Below are positions 38,801 through 50,800 of a stretch of 64,000 bases of DNA, one piece after another. Under the pieces are notes generated by a model. The model worked only from the letters and a program-made list of their open reading frames with translations. It did no database searches and was not told the origin of the DNA. The first letter of the stretch is position 1; each line of letters opens with the position of its first letter. The translations under genes and the position numbers were made by a program. This DNA is from Mytilus californianus (lineage: Eukaryota; Mollusca; Bivalvia; Mytilida; Mytilidae): assembly GCF_021869535.1 (NCBI RefSeq), contig NW_026262659.1, forward strand, positions 7,998,001-8,062,000, written 5' to 3'.

Positions 38801-41800
38801 TTATTTCCCAGTTTGCTTATTGAAATATTGTAACTATGTGTGTATTAAAATAAGTTCTTGAATGTAATTTATGAACATGCATATTTGTCAGTGTGATGAA
38901 AGCATATACAAGATCTGTGAAAAGTAGGTAATTATGGGAAATGGTCTATGCTAACAATATTTTTCGTTTCTAATGTAAGCAAATTTGAAAGTTGAAATTG
39001 AACTGTCCAAGAGACCGGCTGTTTTTGTTATCACCTGTTTCATTTCACATTTGGCTTTATGAATTTAGTAAGGAGTTAAAATAAAGCTGTGTTTATCATT
39101 TATTTACACAACTTCCTGTATTATTAGTGTAAAAAGAAGGTGAATTCGGTTACACATTACATTTGAAGCTGTTGTTTACCAAGAAGCATTTTTAGCCCAA
39201 CCAAGGCCTAAATTTTGAATTGTATTACTGTTACTGAAGCTTATATTTATTGAAAGTTGTTAATTTCGTGTAAACACTGCCATTATGCAGGTTCTTTGAC
39301 TTGATTTTAATTGTGTGAATTAGTTGAATTGGAAAGGACTCTTTAAGTTCAATTTGCAACCTTTTCTTCTAATTTTGTAGTTTACATTTTACAATACATG
39401 TAATACAGCTACATCATAACATGAAGTGAAACATATCAACTGACATCAGTGGTTATGTAACCTTTAAGTAAAAATATCAATATCTTTACCAAGAATTAGC
39501 AAAAATACCAATATCCTGCCATTCTAAAGAACTAGCAGAAATACCAATATATCCTTACCAGTCTTAAGAACTAGCAAAAATACAAACATCTGTACTAGTC
39601 TAAAGAGTTAGCAAAAATACCAATATCTTTATCAGTCTAAAGAATTAGCAAAAATATCCTTACCAGTCTAAAGATTAGCAAAAATAACCTTACCAGTCTG
39701 AAGATTCGCAAAAATATCCTTACAAGTCTAAAGATTAGCAAAAATATCCTTACCAGTCTAAAGATTAGCAAAAGTATCCTTACCAGTCTGAAGATTAGCA
39801 AAATATCCTTACCAGTCTAAACATTTTGTAAAAATACCCCGTCTAGAAATAGCAAAAATATCCTGACCAGTCTAAAGAATTAGCAAAAATACTGTCCACA
39901 GATTAAGAGAAAAACAGATCTAATCAAAAACAGGAAGACAAAACTAGCGAAATAATAATGATTTTTCTCCTGAAATATCTTCATGCTGATACAAAGCACC
40001 AAATTATGAAGTGTCAGCCAGACTGCCACACAATATAAATCTTCAATCACTACTGTGAAAGTGCAGCAAGCAGAAATAAACAAAATTGAGAAGTCATATT
40101 CAAGTCATATACATGTATACAGCTGATTTTTGTGTGTTAAAAAGCAGTTAGATACATCACATATCTCTCGTACAACTAGATTAAAAGCAAAATCAACAGC
40201 CTAGAAGTAGAGTTAATGATGATCACTATTCAATTTTCAAAATATTCCAGAAGGAAAAAGTCTGTAAAATAGAAAGCCTTTATTCAGTAGATTTAGTTTA
40301 TGTGAGGAAATTTAAGAGTAGGTCTATTACATTTTTTCATAAAATGCAAATTTAACATTTATGTTCATAAAATTGATATATATTATGTTACTTAAGAGTA
40401 CATAAATGTACTGATACAAATCATATTTATTAAATATTTGTTTATATTCAAATTAACCAACCAATGTATCTATTATGATGATATTTTGGTGAAAGTTGCT
40501 TATGAAGAAATAAAACTGTACTTTTGACTGATTTTTGCTTTTAACCTACTGTAAAATATGAAATGCTGGCTTGTTCTGAATTCTTGGTACACTGTTGAAG
40601 CTGATCATTAATATAACAAGGTGACCTGATTTTAGCCAGAAGAAAAAAGAAAGCTTGCAAAAGCCAAAACATTAATACCTGTTCTGAATCACTTTCCTGT
40701 AACACAGCAATAAGCAGTTCTCTTTGAAACATTTCAAGATTTCAGCCATATGTCAATAATTATTGATCAAGAAACCAAAGTGTTTCTATAGGAGAGTAAC
40801 AGGTAGCAGTTTCCATGATATACTTTACAAGATTGTTAATAACTTTGAGAGATTTTTCACAGAGGTGGTCTTCTAACAAAGCAGTTTATTTCAAATGAAA
40901 CCTGCATGTCTATACCAAACTCTTAAAACTTTAAAAAAAAAAATTGTGATTACTCCAAGAAACAGACTTCTGATATTACAGATTTATCACAGAAAAATAC
41001 TTCAAATCTTTCTCTATCTTATATTTTTTCTTTGTATTTGATAATGTATAAAATTTGTAAGAAAAAATTGTTCGTCATGAAAAATGATTATACATTTTTG
41101 ATAAATAAAACTAACTTAAGAAAGCCTTACGAGTTCTTTCTTTTCTATTTCTTTTACTTGTTCTTCAACCATTATGTCTAAAAGGGAGACAACTTTGGGT
41201 CTTGGGGATGACAAGTTCAGTCCCCTATCGATGCTAAATCCAATAACTGGTGGAGGTGGTTTACTAAAGCTTTGTGGTGTTGAGTTGACCGGACCAGTCA
41301 GTCTGTTTTCATGGTGATTTATTTCACTATCCTCCTCTGCCTGTAACTGTCTGGCATAAGCTTCATCTACAGAAATTATAAGTACTCAGCATGAGAAAAA
41401 ATTCTATGATAAATCATATCTCAGACTATGATTTTAATTTTGTACTTTCTTGCATCTCTTATCTAATCTTTTTTTTAATTTAAAGGTTCTAATTAAAGCC
41501 CTTAAGTAATGACTGATTAATGGCTACTAGATGTCCAGCAGACTTCCCAATATATCTGACAATCATGCTCTCTGTAAGACAAAATCTGGCCATTCACTGG
41601 TCTAAATGTTTGGTAAACAAAATAATGTCCCATATTGTGGAGTCAAAATCAACAACAACAAAAATGAGAAGTTTAAATATTGTTTTTACTGCAATCATCT
41701 TTTGATTAAACCTTAAAGTAAATATTTTATCTGCTTTGTCTGTAAAACTATCAATTTATACTGCAAAAAAACAGCAAAATTATTGGAAAATTAACAGTTT

Positions 41801-44800
41801 GTGTTGATTGCTTAATACTGACTATTAAGTTGAAATTAAAACAGTCAGAATTAAAAACATGCATATTCAAGACTAGATTATGATTCTCTAATGGTACTTT
41901 GCTTTATACTTGATAACTAAGACAGATTAATAATGTGCTACCTCAGAGGAAAAGACCCTCCAGGAGGGCATATGAAACATACTTTTTAAGTTCACTTTTA
42001 TACAAAACAAAAACTTGTAATTCTAAGTAGTCCAGGCAAAGTATTCAGGGGAAATACATATACATTCTATTAAATCATAACACATATTTTAAATGTACAT
42101 TCATACTTTGGTGGAGAGTTGTCTCATTGGCAATTATACCACATCTCCTTATTTCTATATGGATATTAACTACCAAAATTTTATATTTTCCAACATTATG
42201 AAATCCTGTACAAACTTTTTTCAAAGACATGTCTGTACACAGGTTTACAAGGCATTGCTGGTATCAATTTTCATATGAATTTCATAAAATTTGGACAATA
42301 AATGAAGATGTGAAAGTTGCTAAAAGACCGGATGGCCACAAGACCAGTATTTCCGTCACCTGCTACTGATTATGACGTGGGTGTAGCAGGGAACAAAATT
42401 TATTAACCATAACTTTGTAAAAAGTAAAGTTGTTATCTTAGGTACCTTTTTCTCAGCCTTTGTTCTTAAATCTTGAATCTTTAAGCTTGGTGAGCCTTAT
42501 CAGACTCACATGTGTAATAATTACCTTCCATTAACTGTTGATCAGAATGAACTCTGACCTGTCCTTTACGTGATGCTGTCTTTATACAGGTGTACATTAA
42601 CTTAGCTACATCTAATGTTACTGGGATAGCCAGATCATCTTCCTTATCTGAAAACATATCAAGTCAAAAATATCTCTCAAGAATAACAGAAACTATACCA
42701 TGAATGCCAAATTCTTGTATTTTTCTACTCCATGATCTCTGTTTTATTTTCTAGCTTTCTTTTTCTAAATGACTAACTTTATAATAAAACAATATGATTT
42801 ACTCATAACATTTTTAAAATAGTGGCAATTAAGCATCTGCCATAATTAAAAGACCATACAGTGACTTCTGAATGTCCATTATTTTGTAAAAATATGTTGA
42901 TGGATTGCTGTCTAAATCATGTTTACACAACATCTCACTTTATTCATCTAAGATTTTCTTCTTTATAAAAACACTGTTTCTTCTATGATGTGTGTGCCTA
43001 ATTTATATTTAAAATACAATGTATCCAATTTTATTCGATAGAGTTAAGTCTATTTTTATCCTAATTCATTGTTCAATCTTTCCTTCATGCTTTAAATCAC
43101 CTATTAACATGATCATAATTTAATAAGCTACCTTTAAGTAAACTTTGCATTTTAAAGTTTGAAAACTAACCTTTACTTTTAAAATACTACATGTCAACAT
43201 TTAAATGATTAAATCATAAAAAAATGCAGTATAATCTAATTTACCTGTATCAAGACCATCAACTGGTCCAAAGAGACTAAATAATGCTTTGGTAAACTCT
43301 TTCTTCAGAGGCAGTAGAACGGTTGGTTCACCAAATGAATCAGTTCTATCTCGGTCGATCCGACTATCATCAGGTCTGTTTATCATAACCTCCGACTCGG
43401 GAACACCTTCTTCATCATCAATATCCATCCCTCCAACATCCAAATCAAAGTGAACATTCTCCAATTCTTTGTTTTGAGTTTTCTTCTTGGCATCAAGGTC
43501 AAAGTCAACATTCCAAAATTCGTTAGCATCATTTGTATTTAGACCTTCACTACTGACTTGGACTGAATCATCTAACAGACTAACATGACTACTCTCACGA
43601 CTGTCACTACTCAAACTTTTATTATCAGCAGAATTGATCAATTCCTTTAACAGAGCATCGGTAAATTCAGAGTCTTCCTCAATAACTTCGTCACCAAATG
43701 AACTAAAACTATATTGCTTAGCTTTAATGGACAACTGTTTCTCCAGTGAAGAAAGTCTTTTTTCACTACTAGTTATCAACAGTTGCTCAATCTCATGTCG
43801 GTCCATATTATGTTCCTTAATGATGTCATTACACATATCCATCAATGTTTTAGGAGAGACAACATTTTTCATGGATTTCTGTCTGAGTGCCGAATGAATG
43901 CTGGGTGATTTGGGAATGTGTTGAGCTTTAAACATACAATCGACAAACTTATCACTGTCCTCCTCACTGAGATTAAGGTTATATTTCCAGTCCAGCAATA
44001 GATTCACAGCCCATTCCACATCACCATCACACTTTTCTAAAATGTCCTTTAATTCCTTCTCAGGTATGGACGGAAAACTACTTTGAAGAAACTCAAGACC
44101 AACAACACACATACTGTCTGTCATTGTACTTTTTTCCTGGTGTAAAACTTCAGGAATACCTCTTTCTATAGAGCCATCTGGGTCATATTTAGGAGTGCCT
44201 TTCATAATGGATAATTCTCTACCAATACAGATTTGATAAGGATATTCAATTTTCTGTAAAATGTGCATATTGCCAGTGTTTATTAAATTAAGAACTTTAG
44301 TATCAATAGATGTGATTGATGTTGATGCATCCATTTTGCGTATACAAGGTTTTGTTTCGAGATCTAAAGAGCTAATGGGTGCCGATCCTTCAAGTTTTGG
44401 CATTTGCGTAGCCCAATCATTGTTAAGAAATGCTTCTTTGACTGAATCATCAAGAAATTTGTCAGGAAATTTAGCTGCCATTTTTCTCTTGTTGCTTGTT
44501 TTTTTTTTCTTTTTGGTCCCAGATTTTTCATCAGCTTCACCTGTATCCTGCGATACTGGAGTTTGTGTAATTTTAATTTCTTCTTGTTTCCTAGAATTCA
44601 ATTCACTAACGTCTTGTTGACTATCCTGTACTTCAGTAGATACTTTTGCTATATCTTGTCTCGGTGATTTATCATTTCCTTCTTCACTTTTTATTTGTTG
44701 ATTTGCTTCCATAGCAACAGCTTCAATATCTGGTGCAGTGACTAATTCAGCATTTTTATCTTTTTTATGTAAATCATTATTATAGAATTCCTCTACATCA

Positions 44801-47800
44801 TTCCGGCTACACTCATCATTTCCCTTATCTAATATCTCTACTTCCTGGTTCGGTTTGGTATCATTAATATCTGCTGCTGATGACATTTCTCCATTTCTAT
44901 TGATCAAGGCCTGCTGTCTGTCAGATCCCAATAACAAAGCAGGCTCCAACTGACTAGTTTCTGAACCTTTATCCTTTGTTTTTTCACCTTCACCTTTCGT
45001 GATACTTGAGTGATTGTGATCAGTTAACGTTACGGTTGGCTGACTATCCTGCTTACTGTGTTTTTCTAAATTGATAGTGTTACTACATGCAACAGTGCTT
45101 GGATTTTCCTGAAGTATGTTTTCACTATCTGTTGAAACAATATCAGGTTGTGTATTTAAAAATTCTGGGTTTAAATTTTCTTTAGTAATAAATGTGTGCT
45201 TGGCACTATTATTAACATCAGAATAATTATCATGTCTTTTGTCTAGAGTCATTGATGATAAATCCGTCTTATTTTCATCACTTTGCTGTTTTTGTTTAAA
45301 ATTGCCATCATCTAATCTACTCTGTACCATATGACTATCTATTGTGAGCTCTACTTTTCCCTTCTTTAAAGATAACAGAGATGTAGTATTTAATACTGTA
45401 CATTCACCATCTAATCTATCATTAAAATGCTGGACTAGAAATGAAGGCTTGTCAACACTTATAGCATCAGACAAACATACAGAAGGCTTAAGATTACTTT
45501 TTTCATCAGACTTCTCATTTTTAAGTGTATCAGACATCACTGACTGATTTCGTTTCTGATTTCTATCTACTGACTTATAACTTGTATCCTTGAGATCATT
45601 ACCAGTAGCTGCCTTATGTTTACTGTTTTCTGAAGAGTTAATAGATTGATGATTGTCATGGGTTTTAGATGAGTTTGACTTGGATGATGAATTTTGATTA
45701 GCTAATGAAGAATCTGATTGGTCAGGAGAATTAGTATCACATGTTTTAGTAGAAGGCACTTGTTTAAACTGTGAAGATTTTTTTAATGATACTGGTTCTT
45801 TTATCTGGCCAGATGTTTTTGATGTTTTATTTTTCCGAGTTTTAGATTTTTGCTGATTTTCACCAGATTTTACTGTTGCTTTGGAGGAGAGTTCTGTTTG
45901 TTGATTTTCATTATTTTTCACACTTGCTTTAGACGATACTTCAGAAGCAGGTTCTTTATTCTGTTTACTTTGAATCGCTTCATTCAATACAGTATTTTGA
46001 TTACTATTAACATTATCCCCTTGTTTATTTTTATCTCTATTGTTTCTCTTCCTCTGACGTTTAGACTTTGGTTCTTCCCATACACTTGGACTACCCACTT
46101 TTTCTGATTTACCATCTTTACTTTCTATTTTGCTTGCCGAATCCAATTTATTAGAACTTTTTAATACCGAATCTGATTTATCAAAACTCTTTAGTTGTGT
46201 GTCTGATTCATTAGAACTCTTAATTTGTGAATCTAATTTATCAGAACTCTTTACTTGTTTATCCTGCTCTTCGGATGGTTTCTCGGTCTTCCAATAAATT
46301 TTCTCTGTATCTTTTTCTCCATCACTATCTACATTCCAAAATTTTTCACCTAAATCATCAGATAAGTCATTAACTTTTTCAATTACAGAATCTATATGAT
46401 TTTCCCTTTTTTCTTCCAAATTGACTGGACTTTTGGTGCTATTCACACTACCTTTACTGTCCCAATATTCTTTTTCAAAACTTTTCATATGCAACTCTTT
46501 TTGATCATAACTTCCCTGTGCCTCATCAGCCTGCTCCGTTTTACCATTGTTGCCCCAATTTTTATTATGACCATGACCTTTGAGCTGATCAGCTGACCAG
46601 ATTTCATTTTCTACAACCGTTCTGCTTTTGTTAACCTTTAAATCAACTTCTTGAGAAATATACAAATTTTCACTCTCTCTCTCAGGTTTTTCATCAATGA
46701 CATCAAAAACTTTCTCTAAACTTAATTCTATGCTGCCAATTGTCTGGTCTTCATCAGTAACAGAAACTGTTCTATTTTGATTATCCTCAACACTATTTAA
46801 TTCAGAGGGAAAACTATGCTCAATGTCAAACCTTCCATCAACAATACCAGTTACTGATGAGTTATTTGGAAGGTTAGTATCCCCAGGTACTTTTTCATCT
46901 TCTGCATCATGATGTTTATCAACTGAATTAAGAGGTACCTGCACATCCTGCACATGCTGCATGTCTGACGTTTTATCACTGTGTAGAAACATACTAAGTT
47001 TCTGGTCTATAAGACATTCAGCATCCTGTCTTTGTTGTTCATCAATAGGCATTATATGCAGATAAGCCTTCAACTCATCCTGTACTTTACTCAAATCACT
47101 TAATGTTTTATCCTCTACATGCTCAGACATCAAACTATCAACAAGTTCATGGATTTCATCACTGAATTCTTTGTCCTCTGATCTCCCTTTTTCAAAACTT
47201 GGTGTCCTTGAGCTCCTGTTTTCAATGGGTGTATTATCACTTTGTTCAGGTTGAACTGTTACAGGTGAAGCACATGTTTTTTCAGATACAAGAAGTTTTT
47301 GCTGAGAAATGAGCTCTATCTGTTTCTGTAAGCTAGCTGTAGATAAGGCTTTATGTTTCTTCATTTGAAATCCTAAACCAGTGGAGAATGGGAGCATATT
47401 GTTCTTTACCAGACTTTCACTAGACATTGATACTGTTGATACAATAGCACGCTCATCAATCTTATCAGTAACATTGGAGTTGTCTGCAACCACTGTATTT
47501 CCATTTTCACTTCCTCCTTCCCCTTCTTGTAACATATTCTCTTTGGTTTCTAATCTTGTTTTATCTTTCCGTTCAGTATGTTTAGATGATTTGTTCTCCA
47601 CCTGTGAATTCCTTTTGTCATTACTTTTCAAAGCTGGAAATTCTTCATCTTTCAAATCTTCATTTTCTTCCTTTTCCTCATCCTGTTCATTCATTAAAGG
47701 CTGATAATAGTTTTTCCATTTAAATGACCCTACATCCTGCCAAATATCCTCATCATCTACGTTACTTAATGCAGAATTATTTTTTGTCTCAGCTGATGAT

Positions 47801-50800
47801 TTCTTGGCCTTTTTTGTTTCTGTTGTTTCTGTTTCCTGCGTGCTGTTTTGTGGTAATAAATTTACTGGTCTAGACCTACTAATATTAGAAAAGAAGATAT
47901 TCATTAGGACATACCTATTGATAGCTATTTTCAACAATGACTTACTTTATTCTTGAGACTTTGTGTTCCTGTAATGATACAGAGTCAGTACATAACAAGT
48001 AAAACTGATGATACCCCTGCTTAAGAATTCGGAAAACAGGAAGTTGATGAGCAATGAATCTGAAAACACATCATAAAGAAAAGCATGTACACATGAAGCC
48101 TGATAACAAATTTCAAGGAGCTCTTATCTGTAGTTCCGTAGAAGAAGGGCCATTATGTGTTAAGAGTATAACAGTATGCCACCTTTCCATCAGAGCAGGG
48201 GTACAAGAGGATATCAATGTAGCACTACAGAGGTCACTGTATTGACTTCATTGACTGAATCTGTAAATGATAAACTTCTTGATCATGTTGATACTATGAA
48301 TTGATTTCTAATAGTGGGGAACATTATAACATTCAAGAACTATAGTTTGGAACTGTTCTGGAATTTTGTTGATGCAAATATTTCAGTGGAGTAAATGAAC
48401 ATGTGCATATATCTTTCTACAGAGTATTTAAACAAATTATCTCTTTTATTTTTCAATTATACCTTTCTCAGCTAGAAAAGGTGGTTTTTTTGGAAGAGGG
48501 TAATTAAACAAGATGCAATGTGAGCTATGGCTCACTACAAGGATATCCCAATTAAGTATTTGGCAAAACAGTAAGTTGATTTAGCAATGGATGTGAAAAT
48601 GCACCTTACTATAAAGGATGTTCACATGAAGCTTGATACTAAATATCCTAAAGCTCCTTGTTGTAGTTCATGAGAAAAATGTCACCCAAAATTTGATATA
48701 TAGCTATTATGTTTAAGAATAAATAAGTATTGTTTACAGAAGTAGATAATGAGCTATTGATGTAAACATGCATCAAATAGAATAGCATGTTGACATGAAG
48801 CTTGATACAAATTTCAGGAAACTCAGATTTGAAGTTCCTAAGAAAATGGGATGAAAATTTACAGGTTAGGATAGATGGACAGAAGGACACTTAGATGGAC
48901 AGACAGACAGAAGAAAGCAATATGTCATATACACCCTCCTCCTTTGCAGCAACAGTATCATTAACATCTATGATTTAGAGTGTTGTCTCAGTATTTACCT
49001 TTTAGTATTAACATATCAACTGTTACATTTCTTTGGTATCTCAGTATTTACCTTTTAGTATTTATTAACATATCAACTGTTACGTTTTTTTGGTATCTCA
49101 GTATTTACCTTTAAGTATTAACATATCAACTGTTACATTTCTTTGGTATCTCAGTATTTACATTTTAGTATTAACTAACATATCAACTGTTACATTTCTT
49201 TGGTATCTGTCTCAGTATTTACCTTTTAGTATTAATTAACATATCAACTCTTACATTTCTCTGGTATCTCAGTATTTACCTTTTACTATTCATTAACATA
49301 TCAACTGTTACATTTCTTTGGTATCTCAGTATTTACCTTTTAGTATTAATTAACATATCAACTGTTACATTTCTCTGGTATCTCAGTATTTACCTTTTAG
49401 TATTAATTAACATATCAACTGTTACATTTCTTTAGTATCTCAGTATTTACCTTTTAGTATTAATTAACATATCAACTGTTACATTTCTTTAGTATCTCAG
49501 TATTTACCTTTTAGTATTAATTAACATATCAACTGTTACATTTCTTTGGTATCTGTCCAACATTCTCTTGATGCTCTCATAAGGCACAGCATGATTAGAT
49601 TTCCTATAATTTAACAGTTTACTGATTACATGATATAATATCTAAAAACATAAGCGTATTCATTAACATCTATTTGTATTCTACTTTTTTCTCTAATTGT
49701 AACCTGAAAATCTGAAAGGCCTCACACTAATTGTCGACCATTAACAGTTGTATATTTTGTGTTAAGGAAAAAAAGTTATCAAAATTTTCAATTGCATGAA
49801 AATACTGTACTCTGAGCATTGTCTGGCTTTAAATCTCCAGGGTGTTGATGGTTCCAGTATCTCTATCTCATATTCAGGATTCACAGACTTTGCCTACAAA
49901 GAATGTAAGTTAATTAGTAACGGAATTTATAGACCACTCTTTTGAAAGTTGTATACATCCATTATATTTTAGAAAAAAAGCCTACAAACATGACAAAGAA
50001 TGAAATTTAATTACTAATGGAATTTATAGACAGCTTTGTTGAAAATTGTATATATCTTTTATATTTTTACACAAAATTAATGAACACTTTGAAAGTATTA
50101 GAACAGTCTTTTTGATCCTAGCCTTGCCCTGATCTCAGTTCCCCATTACAGTTTCCTATTATAATGACATACTTACAATATCAACATATGGACACATTTC
50201 CCAGACTTGTGTATTGGTATTGTCTATGATGACAGGTGATACATCCTTCCTTACAGCTTCAAGTGCTACAAAAAAATATGTACAAATATATAATTGTGCA
50301 ATTAAAACACTAATTAATGTCTTTTTTATAAGGGAGGTATTTAAGTTCAGTTCAGGTATCATTTTGTGTAAAAAAATCTAATGTGCCATTAAGTTTGTTG
50401 CCTACGACAAAGTTCTTTTGAAAGATTTTCCGTAGATGAAATGAACTAAATGTGTGCCACTGTTAGTTGGGCACTAAATTAGCATAACAATTTCTTTAAA
50501 TTGCAATTTAATGTTTTCTTCAAATCATGGTCAGAGGTTCAAGTTGCAAGTTTACTTTTTCTGAAACAAAATGACCAAATGAAAGATTCCAATAAAAAGA
50601 ATATGTTTGTAGTTCCTCAGTATAACAGTGTGGACCAATAGATAAACAGACTTGAAACTAAGATCTTTCCATCCCAAAATTAACCTGTAGATGCTTGTTT
50701 TTAGGTGGATTTATGTTAAAACATAGGTATTCTATTTCAAGACTGCTTATTGATTTCTGATACTGAAGATGAATGCATTTTTTTCTAAAGCGAGGCATTG

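Noticed and set aside
43634..47704. Several plus-strand open frames opposite the giant N4BP2 exon
   Set aside because: They are antisense shadows of the real coding frame, Phe/Ser-rich as expected from complementing Lys/Glu/Asp/Ser codons.
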